Shown here piece by piece: positions 11,653 to 23,625 of a stretch of 64,000 nt of DNA; within the stretch, counting starts at the first letter, position 1, and every line of letters begins with the position of its first letter. Source of the stretch: Ophiosphaerella korrae (lineage: Eukaryota; Ascomycota; Dothideomycetes; Pleosporales; Phaeosphaeriaceae); NCBI GenBank assembly GCA_028456385.1, contig JALNQF010000061.1, forward strand, positions 150,131 through 214,130, given 5' to 3'. The notes under the pieces were generated by a model that was not told the origin of the DNA, did no database searches, and saw only the letters and a program-made list of their open reading frames with translations. A program made the position numbers and the translations under genes.

Positions 11653-12925
11653 GATGGTGTATTCGGCGTCATCCACGCACTGGGGGGGGCTGGGTGCAAG
11701 AGGGTTGCGGTTGCCGGCAGGGGGAAGAAGGGCAGTGGCCCGGGGATGCGGCGAAGAGGTAGTGTGCAGTTCAAGCGCTCACGGTGCAGGCCATTGGTTC
11801 TGCTGGGCGGGTGTGCGATGACATGAACTCTGCCACTGCGCCCGGCCAAAGTGCGATGACCTGCAATTATTGGACCAGGAACCCAAGATGAAGGCGATGG
11901 GGCAGGCGGCCGACGGCTGGCAGTGTTTCACAGGGAACCGGAGACCAGGGGAAGTGAAGGGCAGGTGGTCCGTGACCTCGATCTAGGAGACAGCGCCGCC
12001 TTGGGGCTAGGAGCCTTTTGCCGTGCGCCTGCACGAGATGCCGCTGTCGCCACCGATATCCAACGCCTCTGCCCACCACGCCCAGCCTAGGTTGCTGCCA
12101 GCCTACTCCAACCAGACTACGGCCTGCTTCTCTGAGCTTGGGGTGTCGGTTAGGCCCCACAGGGGAATGCAGGAACAATGCACGAGGCCAACCTGAGGCA
12201 CCAGGGGTCACAGCAACTGCTGGACCACACTGTCACCACGCATCTGTTCGCCTCTCACCCAGCACCTGCATGCATCCTTTATGGGTAGATAGATAGATAG
12301 TGCTAAGTCTGTGTGTACAGGAGGACGGTGAGGGTATGTACTACTCTTGCTTGCTGCAAGATGCCAGTCCCTACCGCTCTTCCAACACTTATGCGCATGG
12401 CGTCACCCATATCACCCATATCACGAACGGCACAGAAAAGTGTCCGATCATCTCGTCTGCTGACACCACACTCACTTCAATGCCGCGATTGACTGCCCAT
12501 CAGCGGCAATTGACCATGTACATCACACATCACAGCACACATCACGTCAACCATGCATTGCAGGTCGAGGTTTCAGCTAGTCGACTACCACAACTACCCC
12601 GCTCTTGGATAGTTGCCTACTGCCCTGATGATCTTATCTACCGGAGAACAACTTCTTCCCACGTGTGCCGACCAGGCTAAGGTCCGCTAGGTATCAACGC
12701 CTAACCATGGCCGGTCGGCAGCGCCCGCCTATCTGCTCTAGGTCCCATATAACCGTTCCATATTTACTACTCCACCACATCCATCCACAAATATCAACCC
12801 TGTTTTCAATGCCAACGTCATTGCCAGAAGTGCCCTAAAATACAGTACTCAAATCAAAGCTGCTTGAATCACAATACGTTTCTCGTCAATACTGGCAAAC
12901 AGAGTCCACCCTGCATATCTCAACT
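11653..12925. other. Shared upstream region of two divergent genes
   Basis: 1.27 kb between the ADF-H gene (-) and the OHCU decarboxylase (+). GC-rich near the ADF-H side, with a short TAGA tetranucleotide repeat at about 12286-12299 and CA/CACATC-rich sequence at 12400-12560. The open frames here are not supported. Confidence 0.5.
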
Positions 12926-13642
12926 ATGACATCACTGCCGGCTGTTTCATCATTGCCACATTCAGATGATGCCACCCTTACCACCGTGTTGGATCTCCTT
13001 TTCGAACCATCACCACCTCTCCAAACCCTGACATTCCCAATCTTGCGGTCAACAACATTCCCCAGCTACGATGTGCTCATTGTCGCCATCAACGCCCAAT
13101 TAAGTGCACTGGCAGGCTCAGATAACCCCGAAAATACATCTACCCTGTCAGAAATTCTCTGCTCACATCCTCGTCTTGGAGAAAAAAAGGTCGACAGCGA
13201 ACAGAGTCGCAAAGAGCAAGCGCAGTTACAGCAAGGCGGTGAAGAAGAGAAGGAGAAACTCGCAAGTCTGAACAAGGAGTATGAAGAAAAGTTCCCCGGC
13301 TTGAGATATGTGTATGTCATCCGTGCCGCACCCCACCTCTTTCTCACCTCTCTTCGCCATTCCTCTACAAAGACTTCACCGATCAGATCTAACCACCACT
13401 AGTGTCTTCGTAAACAGGCGTCCACGGCCCGTCATCATGGAAAACATGCGCGCCCGCATCGACCGCGGCGACATCAAGGCTGAGCGTCAAGAGGCAATTC
13501 AAGTATGATCACCACTTCCTTCTCCTACATCTCGGCTTGCCTATCTGTTTATCACGCACTCAATCTAAAGTCCTTTGTCGCTAACCTTGCACAGGCCATG
13601 TGTGATATAGCCGCCGATCGAGCGGCTAAACTACAGACCTGA
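12926..13642 (+). CDS. OHCU decarboxylase (urate catabolism)
   Basis: 2-oxo-4-hydroxy-4-carboxy-5-ureidoimidazoline decarboxylase, the last step from urate to S-allantoin, usually peroxisomal. Exons 12926-13311, 13403-13502 and 13595-13642 (introns 91 and 92 nt) give 177 residues. Diagnostic pieces are CSHPRLGE (the His region of the active site), LNKEYEEKFPGLRYVVFV across the first junction, and the C-terminal MCDIAADRAAKL encoded by the short last exon. No peroxisomal SKL-type C-terminus is visible (it ends KLQT). Uricase and HIU hydrolase are not next to it. Confidence 0.9.
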
Positions 13643-14187
13643 GATAGGGACTATCCGTACGCCAGGTAGGTGGAATGACCAATCAGCCCCCTTGCAGTAT
13701 CTCGCATGATCTTAATGCTGGAATTCATGTGGAGCTCGAAGTGGATTACATCGAGTATGATCTTGCATCCATGTACATCCAGGAGCGATCTGCAGTGTTG
13801 TACAGATGTGAACAAGAAATGTATGCCCTCGCTTATTTTATTTCTCCCCACGACTCAATATTTTATACTCAAAAGCAATCATATTTCCTGATACCTTATC
13901 CACGTTTATCGTTTTACTTTGATGATTCGCCGCTTGCCTCTGAGAAAAAAAGATAATCATGCTTTGCGAAAATTAATCCCAGCTCTCACAAACACTTCAA
14001 ATTTCACCTGACGGCAAACACAACATGCCAGGTTTTTCGGGGCTCGGGAGCTACAACTAACCTATACCCACCCAATCCGTTGATTCAAATCGCTAAGTAG
14101 TAATTTTTTGCCATGCCCATAGATAATAATACACGCCCATCATCTCCACATGCAATATTGTACACAATTCCCTTCCAACCCACGCAC
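13643..14187. other. Intergenic between convergent genes
   Basis: 545 bp, AT-rich, between the 3' ends of the OHCU decarboxylase and the poly-Asp protein. No supported gene. Confidence 0.5.
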
Positions 14188-15552
14188 CTACCCCCCAAAC
14201 CGCGTAAAAATCACACCCCGCTGTCTCTCCCTCTCCTCCTCCAAATCTCTCGCCGCCGCCACCTCGCTCCTCCTCCACCTCCCACCACCACCACCACCAC
14301 CTCCTCCTCCATCCACCTCCACAGCCGCAAAATTCGGGCTCATAGCAGCCCCCGTGCTGAAATTCAGACTCGCCGCCGCCTCGCGCGCATCAAACCGCGG
14401 GCGAAAATTGGGACTTGCAAACGAGTCGGCGCGCTTGGGCGCAAACAGCGCGGGGAAATCCGGGGATGAGGATGAGGACGAGGACAATGTCGCGGGCGGA
14501 GAATAAGCACGTGTGTGCGAGGGCGGCCAGAGGGCGTGGGGCCCGGCGTCGTCGTTGTCGTCGATGGCGTCGTAGTCTGGGAAGACGGGGGCGTGAGGGT
14601 CGAGGCGGGTGAAGTCTGCGTAAATGGTTTGTAGGGGAGGGGCGGATGCCGCGGGGGAGAAGGGGATGTTGCCGTCATCGTCATCGTCGTCGTCGTCGTC
14701 GTCAAAAAGGTAGGTAGGGGTGTCGTCTGCTGAGTCGTCGAGGTGGGAATAGGGGTTTGGGATGGAGTCATCGAGGTCGAAGGCGTCGTAGTTGGAGAGG
14801 CCGAGGGGGGAGGGGGGTAAAGGGAGGTAGTCGCGTTTGGTGAGGTGGGCGTAGGCTTGGTTGGGCGAACAGTAGGGTAGTGGAGTAGATTCTGTAGTTG
14901 GGTTTTGGGGTGGTAGGGAGGGGGTTGGTGAGGGGCTTCTGGAGGTGGTGGGTGAGATGGAGGGGGATCTTGAAACGACGAATCGCTTTCCAGACTGGAC
15001 GGTGTTGGTAGGTGGTATTGATTTTGACTGGAGTAGGACAGGCCGCGTGTAGGCGTCGACACTGCCTTGGTTGAACTCCAGCTTCGCCATTGCGAGTTCT
15101 TCTTGTTCGATGAGCACGTGTCCATGTCCTTTATCCATCTCTTTGGCAGACACGCCTCTTCGTCGTATACGATTTAAGATTGCAGCCTTTCGCAGTAGGT
15201 TCCGTCCGAGAGACTTCTGCCTGGCCCACACAGCAATCTTAGAACTACCTCTATCGACTATATTTGTAGCTGGATGAGAGAACTGGGGTGAGAGTCGGGA
15301 AGTAATGAGAAAAAGTCTAAGCCTGCGTTTCTTCTTTTGCATACATGAATGTTCGCCGTCAATGTCGGCTGCAGCTCGACTACGCTTCCTTGCATGCGGC
15401 TGCGGCCGCGGTAAAAATGTAAGACCCATACTGGGCAAAGGTGGTACTTCAAATGGTAAAGTCGAGTTTGTTGCGTGTTTTGCGATGATAGAGTTGAAGT
15501 GTTGTAATGGTGCCAATTCCGATGATGCGTGCTCGTAGTCGGCTCGCATCAT
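14188..15552 (-). CDS. Conserved fungal low-complexity protein, nuclear type
   Basis: Single-exon frame read from ATG 15552 (a second ATG follows directly at 15549), about 454 residues. A basic conserved block near residues 80-140 (KKKRRLRLFLITSRLS, ATNIVDRGSSKIAVWARQK, LLRKAAILNRIRRR) is the part that looks like a folded, conserved fungal domain and contains likely nuclear-localisation signals. The rest is low complexity: a ten-Asp run encoded by a GTC microsatellite (about 14672-14704), Ser runs and a Gly run, ending LEEERERQRGVIFTRFGG. The frame continues upstream of 15552, but that part has no conserved look. Function unknown; a transcription or chromatin-associated role is only a guess from the basic patches. 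Confidence 0.72.
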   Translation of the reverse strand: MMRADYEHASSELAPLQHFNSIIAKHATNSTLPFEVPPLPSMGLTFLPRPQPHARKRSRAAADIDGEHSCMQKKKRRLRLFLITSRLSPQFSHPATNIVDRGSSKIAVWARQKSLGRNLLRKAAILNRIRRRGVSAKEMDKGHGHVLIEQEELAMAKLEFNQGSVDAYTRPVLLQSKSIPPTNTVQSGKRFVVSRSPSISPTTSRSPSPTPSLPPQNPTTESTPLPYCSPNQAYAHLTKRDYLPLPPSPLGLSNYDAFDLDDSIPNPYSHLDDSADDTPTYLFDDDDDDDDDDGNIPFSPAASAPPLQTIYADFTRLDPHAPVFPDYDAIDDNDDAGPHALWPPSHTRAYSPPATLSSSSSSSPDFPALFAPKRADSFASPNFRPRFDAREAAASLNFSTGAAMSPNFAAVEVDGGGGGGGGGGRWRRSEVAAARDLEEERERQRGVIFTRFGG

Positions 15553-18500
15553 CCTCCGATGTCCAACCTCATGTGTTGTGTATAAGAGTAAAAGTACTAA
15601 GCATACAATTTGGCATACTCGCACACAACGTATCGGGTTGGGCTGGTGGACAAAGTGACCAAATCCCGTTCCAATGTAGGGTGGTTGTGTCCAGTATGAT
15701 GTGCTGTGTACATGGAGTCGATAGAGTGTCTCGACCGAAGCGGATCTAATGTTGCTTGCTCCAGCCCCGGTACTTGGATTAGGTTGACAGGCATGCAGGT
15801 CGGTTCGTCGGAGCGTCACGAGACCACATTTCAGCCCAATGGCCCGAAGCCGGCGGTCATGTGTGAATGCCGCAATGGAATATTTTTACTGGGTAAGGCG
15901 AAGCAGTGTCATGCGCAATCGATTGGTGGAAGTCGTCGAGGAGGAGTGAGAGCGGTCCAGAGTGGAGGAATTGGGACGAGGAAGAGGGGCCTAATAATAT
16001 CGCTTGACAGAGTGCACAGATGACCCGTCGCTTTGGGAACGCGGAGAAGAACCCTGGCAGCCCCAGACTCTTGTTCCACAAGGCGCATAGTGCCTCGTTA
16101 GTCTCCAAGGCAGCCTGGCCAATGCCAATGGACAACGTGCAGAAAAGCCGCAGGCCACCATGGCGAGACGCGTCTCTTTACAACTTGAACGGTGAGATGG
16201 GTTTTCTAATCTGCTTGCGGCCAAGTGGTGAGGCTGCAGAATCAAAATTATTGTGGCAAAGCCAACCTTGCTCGTGCCTTGACACCTACAGCAAAGCAAA
16301 CATTCTGGAGCCCAAGCGAATCTGTCTCCAACAAAATCGTCTTGTTTCATGTCGGCTATTCTGCACATCACTTTTGCTTCTTTTGAGGCTTATGAGCAGG
16401 CCTACTTTGGATCCACAGACCCTGGAAAGCTGGAGCCGATGCCGATGAACCGAGCAACTTGACCCCCTCACTCGGCACATCTGCGGAAATGATCAACGCC
16501 ATGCGGAGTTGCACGCTTCACTTCGCTCTCACGCCGCTTTCACACGCCTACAGTAGCATGGTGCACTACAACGCTTAGTGTTTGCAATCCCGCCATAATT
16601 CTTTATACCTATCCATCATATACTCCGAGCACAACCACACGCTAAAACCATGGCCACCCTCAACGCCATGTTGTCATGCTGGCACACTACCAATTCTACC
16701 AGGAATTGTTGATCTTTTGACTTGCAAATAAGAGTCGTACATCTCGTCTACACAATTCTCATCGTGCGCGACTAAATTGGTCTTCAAGCCATACAATCTC
16801 ATCATCAAGGTATCTTCCTCAAACCAAATGGTGAACTCGATGACGGACAACGCCGCTTTGCGAATCGGTCCGCTCGCATGTGGACACCCGGTTTTTGTTC
16901 GTGCTATTTGTTACGTTTCTGTACCTAACTATACTCCGCTTTTAATGCACTCCACACTCTACGCGCATCACCACGCTTCCGTTCCTTAGTGGTTGGAGTA
17001 TCTTTCTCCCCAAGTATTACTGCAAGTTGGTCACGGGTCATCGCACAAATCCTGAAGGTGCAGTCAGCAACGCATTCATCTACGCCCAATGCCATTTGCT
17101 TACCTTCGAAGCTGCTACTCCGCGGAGTGCGGTTTGGATGCAATCCTTGCACGTTTGTAATTTGCTTTTGGTTACAACTTCAATCCTGGCTCGTCACCTC
17201 TCAAATTTTCAGTCTGCATGACAAGCGAATCTGCATCTGTTGCGCCCTGCAGGACGGGTGATGCGGCTCAGCTCCCAAGAAAAATCTTCTTTGCCGAAAA
17301 AGCAATATGGTGGAGCGAAGGCGCAGCGAGGATCCGACACATTGCGTGCTTGTGTAGTCATGCGATGATCAGCAGTGACATTGTGGTCTCAGGTTTCAGT
17401 GCAATATCATCATCATGGTCAAATTACGCGTTGGTGTTGCCACCCAAGCAAAGAGCGGAGAACGTGTGATAAAATGACTCACGTTGCAGGGCATCAGCAA
17501 AAGGTCAAGGGTACGCTCTCACCCCAGTCGTGGTACATCTAGCTTGCCGAGGCTGGAAGATGAATATCAGTGGATGGTGTGTCTCACGATTCCACGTGTG
17601 ATGATATTTGGGGGTTTTTTTTTTTTTTTTTTCACACATTCAGTAATTTTCCTGAAGTCTCTAGAGATCCTATCAGCAATAGCCAATTGGCTCGTTCCGG
17701 CTGATGACGCCAGGGTAACGATGAGTTGATGACTGGCGTGACACGAATTGATATTCAAAATACCGGCGAAATGCCCCCCTAAATAAAGCACCCTTGAATC
17801 AAGCTAGTCTATTAGGTGGGCTTCAGAACAGGATCCAGTTGTCTGGTATGGCATGGTTCCCAAAACATAAAACCCGAAGACTCCTGAGGTCAACTCCTCC
17901 TCGCTGCATGTCCCGACCAAGGCTTTTCTTAACCTCTAAGAATTATATCTATTTGCATTCCTTTGGCGAGAGGAATGGTTTCCTGTGAACTTATAATTCT
18001 TGTCAACAAACGTTGTCAAAATGAACTGAATTTTGGCAAAGCATACACCCTACGATAGCCGCACTATGAGCCTCCATAACCCCCGTGAATTTAATGTTAC
18101 ACAACCGGGCGCGATTCAAAAACAATTCCACTGGGGCTAATGTTTTAGTTCTTGACACTAGGTGCTCATGGCGCATTACTGTTTCTGGGACTGAAAGCTA
18201 TGAATGTTGGATTATAAATATATCTGTGCCTAGAAGGCCATATCGACCCGAAGCATTGGGAGATGCATAAGTCTTTCTTCAAGTCCACGTTTCATGCTAT
18301 CCGTGCCCCTTGGGGTTTACTAACTGGAGGTGTTTACAAAATGTTTCTCCTTACGACTGGTGCTGATTTGCGTTCTATTTCGATAAAAGTGTCTCTGAGC
18401 CTTGTGTCTAAGGTGAAAAGCACGTCGCAGTCTTGTCCTATCACGACTGATTCTGGCTTATCTCGACCTGATTTATTCTGCCCTGTGAAAGCCAGCTAAT

Positions 18501-20636
18501 AATACTAACTATGCCACGTATGTCTAAAAAGAGGCGCCGATTCCTCATGTATGCGTTAGTCAACCAGTATTTACACTTTTCACGTCGCCTGCCCTTAGAT
18601 TTCAAGTATGCTAGAATAGTCTCTTACTCATTCATATTCACCAATAGTGTCCCTCCAACCGCCCTCAGCCGGAGGCACTGGAGGTGGTTCAAGCTTCCAA
18701 TAGCAAGGCTCTGTCGATTAGGTGTAGATCGCAAGTCGTATTATTATTGGATTCAGCCTCGATGCCCTTTCACGCCTATCCGCAGCGAACGTCGACCCGT
18801 ATAGATTTAAGTAGGGAAGGTAGTCGGCAGCAAATCCTCGCTCTCATTGACTGGGCGCAAGAACGTACTGTCTCCACTAAATAACCTTACCTCGTGCGGT
18901 TTCTTTCGGTGATGCCCTTTGGTTCGGATTTGGGTATCGCCATATCGTACGAGACCTCCCGCAGACAAATGAGGGGTCCAATTGCTTAGCTTTGTTTGCT
19001 GCTATGGGAGAATATTCACGAGGGCGAGTCAGCGGAGACTGCATGAATTCGTCAAGAAGATGGAGGCACTGCCCAAGTACCACCGTATTTACTGCAATGG
19101 CAAACCCTCATCTGAGCATGCCGTGGTGTGTTTGCAAAGACGCCTTTTGCAACCCTCATCGATGAAGTTCTTAGGTATAATCCATTACTTAGCCCTGTAC
19201 ATCCTACTCGCCATCTGACGGAATACCTCCAGGATGGGGATATGCAACTTCAGTCTCCGTCGCAGAGATACTCTGGGATATAGGGAATGTGAGTAGGGGA
19301 TTGGGCAGGACTATTAAAGTCACTGGTTAGTGTGATGTCGGCTGGCTCGCTTCAATATGTCTTTGACTATTTGGTCTAAATGTCCGTATATTGGACTATT
19401 GAGAAGGCATACGTAGTACAAAACGCCTAGAGTATCATCTGATCTAGTTACGGTTGGAAGGCCAGTGGCCGTATCCCTTGGAGCAGATTATTTCAAAGCA
19501 CATTCGGAAAGCAATATCGGAAATTGTTGATGGGGCTTCGTCTGCCGCAAAGGCTTGCAGGGAAGCAAGGTATACGCTAGCGTACGGTAAAGTAAGGAAA
19601 GGATAAAGTAACGTTCTTGATTGTGTCTATCGTACGCAGTTAAAGTAGGTGTTGTATATATATGTTTCCGTGCATAGGCCCTTGGGCCTGTGCGTCTTCT
19701 TTACCCCTGATGCCGTGCGTAACAGCTCGTTCGTTGGTTTGGGCTGGCCCGTACGGACAGAAATCGATGACAGATGATGCTTAAACTTTTGACACAGCCC
19801 TTGGCTCCACAGCAAGGTTACTTCACGGCATGGTGCATGGTGATAAGGATGTTCCTTGGAAACTGATCAACGAATAGCCATTCTATTCATCTGAGCCATA
19901 TGGAACGTCTTCCATCTCGAGCCTACTGGAACGGTCCCCGGAACTCGACACTCTCCGAGTGACCGCAGAAGAAGCAGCCATTACGCTTTCGCTCCTTGAT
20001 GCAAAGTCACCTTATGAAGAGTATTGTTCCCCAATAATAGTAGAAACAGTCATCGCTTTAGGCCTCATCATTTGTGGAACCGTCGCAGAAGATGGATTAT
20101 ATCCAAAACGAGCAAGTCTTTTAATGCTTTATGATGTTACGGCAAGCAGAATACGCTCTTAGGGACGACTTCACACAGATATGGAAATATCAATGGGAAT
20201 GCCTGCCTAAAAAAAAAAAAAAGTATGTTTCCATACAGGGTATTGTTCGCCACACACATGATGAGGCATTGTACGAAACGGTGGTAGTATCGGGTGGAGA
20301 GTATATGAAATCTTGCATTTCATTGTTTCATCGTCTTGACCAGTGTCGTGTTATACTAGAAAAGACAAAATTTGTAGAATACTTTGTGACACGCAGAGGT
20401 CTCACTAGTGTTCTTGATAATCATTCATCCACATCAATTTTGTCACAACACAAATACTTCTACAACATATATTCACCGAGTCCCCAAAGCCTTTATATCC
20501 TCTCTATCTACTTATACTATCCCATTCTATCCAATCCCCCATTTCAGAATAAACAAAAGCGCTATGCGAAGCTATACCCCAAAGCAAATATATACAAGAC
20601 CATTGCACATCGTACACTTATCCGAGCAGTACAACA
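15553..20636. other. 5-kb gene-poor tract
   Basis: No frame on either strand here resembles a known family, and none longer than about 140 codons has credible composition. The first 2 kb are mixed GC; from about 17.7 kb the sequence is more AT-rich and stop-dense, as decayed repeats are. There is a 19-T run at about 17612-17631 and a 14-A run at about 20207-20222. Short frames at 18263-18499, 18511-18804, 19959-20162 and 20131-20766 are the only pieces with gene-like runs, and I could not identify them. An old, mutated transposon is possible but unproven. Confidence 0.45.
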
Positions 20637-21722
20637 TCATACCTTAGCCTCAACCTCAGTAGATAGTATCCTCGCCTCAAACTTCTTCATAAGCTTAATT
20701 GTCTGCTCCGCAAGCGTAAGAGTAAGAATCTACCATCCAGTTAGCCTCCATCAAAGACTCTTCTAAGTCAAAAACATACCGTATGCGGCAGAATGCGCGC
20801 CAAATGTGCAAAATAGCCCTTATACACTGCAAGCACACCCTCCGTCTTGACAGTGCGGTACAAGCAGTCAAAGGCAGAGGAGTACAAGTTGCCGGTCTGG
20901 TTGTACATGCGCGACATGACGGTGTCGGGCGGGTGCATGACGCAGCAGACGACGAAGCCGCTGGCAGTGCTGCTGGCGATGTGAAGGGGCATACCTTCTT
21001 GCATGCCGAGGTGCTGAACAAGGCGGCGCTTTGCAAAGAAGTAGGTGGGCAGTTGGACGGAGCTGCCGAAGCCTGTGCGGACCATGGCGGGGCCGACGCC
21101 GCGGTAGAGGCCCTTGATGCCTTCGCCTGTGTATATTTGGCGCATGCCGTCGACGGCGTTTTTGTAGTGGTGTTGGGTGCCGACTGGGAGGAAGGGGGAG
21201 TAGGATTGGAGGCGCGTTTTGACGAGGAAGAAGGGGGAACCCGCGGCAGCGCCGAGAATGCCTGATGCTGCGCCCGAGAAGATGTTTATGCCGAAGGATT
21301 GCACGGAGCCGTCTTTGTAGATTGCTTTGGTGAGGGTGTTGCGGAGGGGCTCGTAGAAGCCTAGGCGACAGCCATTGAGGGTCATTTGATAGACATAGGC
21401 GCACCCCAGACCGCGCAGCAAACCTCGCGGTCCTTCATTCTTCAAGATGACGCCGACGCCGTGGAAGACGCCCCTGTACATTCGTGGCGCATCTTTCTTG
21501 GCCTGTAGCTCTCCCTGTAATTGCAATCTGGTGTCTCGTCAACAGACTGTGGTTCGGGCATCCTGAGGCGGCGCGTACCGGATCTTGACAGTCTCGAATC
21601 CGTGGGTAACCGTCACCGCTCCGCACGCTGCTATTCCGCCAGCTATGAAAGACCTGATATGTGAATGGTGAGCGATGGCGGCGGTAAGGCTGGAGAGGCG
21701 CATACCCCAGCGTTGTGGACAT
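20637..21722 (-). CDS. OAC1: Mitochondrial carrier, Oac1 oxaloacetate type
   Basis: Inner-membrane solute carrier of the SLC25 family. Four exons on the minus strand: 21722-21706, 21653-21579, 21527-20780 and 20729-20637 (introns 52, 51 and 50 nt), 310 residues. The three tandem carrier repeats have the signature variants HGFETVKIR, SPFFLVKTR and HPPDTVMSR, the Oac1-like pattern, where the charged residue is missing from repeat two. SFIAGGIAACGAVTV and IRLQLQGELQ run across the first two junctions. The 17-nt first exon encodes only MSTTLG minus one base. Yeast Oac1 moves oxaloacetate, sulfate and isopropylmalate; the assignment to that subfamily is by motif. Its start faces the SWD2-like gene 453 bp away. 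Confidence 0.9.
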
Positions 21723-22175
21723 GCTTCCACCGTTTGCTCCGGCTGAAACTGCCCTCTACCAAGTGATGACGAACGACGAAAACCGGGCTGCGAAAAGGAG
21801 TTCGTGGGCGAGGGCGGACGGTGCCGACGTTAGGCTCTTACCAGCAAACGTCGATGTGCTTACGTGACTGTGACGATGAATGAGTGAGCGGGCGACTCCG
21901 TCATTGTGCCAGGCACAGGATGATTGACCACCGAAGTCCAGAATTACGAAAGTTGCAGTCCGAGGTCGGACCGGCGCTGTCGGCACGCAATAGATGCCAA
22001 GCTTTCAGGGTCCAGGCCGACCAAGCTCCTGCGCATCCCGCCGGCTCAGCTTTTGGCGGGTGACGACCTGACGGGCACAGCACAGGAACACGACCCCCCC
22101 CCATTGGCTGTGGAGAAACACCGCGGCAGATATGCCCCCGAGCAGCCCTGAAAGGTAGCAGACGTATATCTCACC
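21723..22175. promoter_or_regulatory. Divergent promoter, carrier and WD40 gene
   Basis: 453 bp shared by the carrier (-) and the Swd2-like gene (+). GC-rich, no clear TATA box. Nothing else is recognisable. Confidence 0.5.
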
Positions 22176-23252
22176 ATGGCAGCCGGCTCAGCAGCACCCG
22201 TCGGCCAACCCACTCAAAAGGTCAGCGACGTCATAGCAAGCTTCCGCCCTTCACGGCGCTTCAAGCCTCCCCCTCCAGGCACCGCATCCGTCACCTCGCT
22301 CGATTTTGACGACACGGGCGAGCTAGCCATTATCGCGCGCGACGACGACACCCTCCAGATCTACAACTGCAAGGAGGGCAAGCACGCCAAAGAGCTCAAG
22401 AGCCAGAAGTATGGCGTGCACCTCGCGCGCTTCTCCCACCACGCCCAGAGCATCGTGTACGCCAGCACCAAGGTAGACGACACCATCCGCTACCTATCCA
22501 CGCACGACAACTCGTACATCCGCTACTTCAAGGGCCACACCGACACGGTGACGTCTATCGCGCTGTGCCCCTCGTCTGACACCTTCCTCTCGTGCTCGCG
22601 CGACAACACGGTCCGCCTCTGGAACCTCTCCTCGCCCAACTACCACGGCATGCTCAACCTGCACGGCGCCTACCTCGCCGCGTACGACCCGTCCGCCACC
22701 GTCATGGCCATCGCCTCGCCCTCGACCCAACACGTGCTCCTCTACGACGTGCGCAACTACGACAAGCCCCCCTTCGCCACCTGGGACATGCAGGAACTTG
22801 AGCAGCGCTTCCTCGGCCGCGAAAAGGGCGAGTGGGCCAAAATCGAGTTCACAAATGACGGCAAGAATCTGCTCCTTGCGACCAATGGCGCAGGCCACTT
22901 CGTCCTCGACGCCTTCTCCGGCGAACTCACGCACTTTTGCTACCGCAAGGCTGGGCCCACTGGTCGTCTTTCGGCGGGTGCGTCGCCGTCTGCCGGCGCG
23001 CAGGTTGCGGGCCAGGGCGACGCGTGCGTTACGCCCGACGGGCAGTATCTTGTCGGCGGCTGCGCCGACGAGGGCTTGCTCGTGTGGGACATTTCGCAGG
23101 CGCCCACCCCGACGAATATCCTCGAGCCCATGGAGAAGCTGCCGGGGCATGGAAAGAGCGCCATTGTGGGGTACAATCCGCGCACGAATTTGCTGGCGTC
23201 TGCGGATAGGGAGTTGTTGCTTTGGCAGCCGGATGCGGATTTGTTGATTTGA
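22176..23252 (+). CDS. SWD2: Swd2/WDR82-like WD40 protein
   Basis: Single-exon WD40 propeller of 358 residues, the usual length for Swd2/WDR82. This protein serves both COMPASS (H3K4 methylation) and the cleavage and polyadenylation factor/APT complex in the nucleus. Seen: the family start VSDVIASFRPSRRFKP, repeat ends such as LQIYNC, YFKGHTDTVTSIALCP, FLSCSRDNTVRLWNL and LLVWDIS, and the conserved TWDMQELEQRFLGREKGEWAKIEF region in pieces. Codon use is strongly GC-ending, unlike the accessory genes at 35-45 kb. It is convergent with LAS1, 373 bp away. Confidence 0.92.
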   Translation: MAAGSAAPVGQPTQKVSDVIASFRPSRRFKPPPPGTASVTSLDFDDTGELAIIARDDDTLQIYNCKEGKHAKELKSQKYGVHLARFSHHAQSIVYASTKVDDTIRYLSTHDNSYIRYFKGHTDTVTSIALCPSSDTFLSCSRDNTVRLWNLSSPNYHGMLNLHGAYLAAYDPSATVMAIASPSTQHVLLYDVRNYDKPPFATWDMQELEQRFLGREKGEWAKIEFTNDGKNLLLATNGAGHFVLDAFSGELTHFCYRKAGPTGRLSAGASPSAGAQVAGQGDACVTPDGQYLVGGCADEGLLVWDISQAPTPTNILEPMEKLPGHGKSAIVGYNPRTNLLASADRELLLWQPDADLLI

Positions 23253-23625
23253 GCGGTGCTTTTGCGGCAGTGCGATATTTTTGATACCCGGTGGGAGTGA
23301 GGGGGGAGGTTTGTGGAGGGGAGGAATTGATGGGAGAGGGATGGAGGGGTGAAGCGATGAAGCGAGGTAGAGTATGCATACAGATACATAGCCTTCTATG
23401 TGACATATAGATAAAAGAAATGGATTTACTGTCACGGCTGATCATGCTATCATTCGATTTGGTCATGACTCGCGAACGACTGGCGTAACTGAGGTGTAAC
23501 TGAATAGAGTTTGTCCTGTTCAATATAGACTCAGTGCACAACACAGCCCTGATCACACCAAGTATTAGTACCGCATATCTACCCAATCCCATCTTCCCAC
23601 GCCGAATCACAACTACACCACTCAC
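23253..23625. other. Intergenic between convergent genes
   Basis: 373 bp of 3' flanks between the SWD2-like gene and LAS1. No feature seen. Confidence 0.5.
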
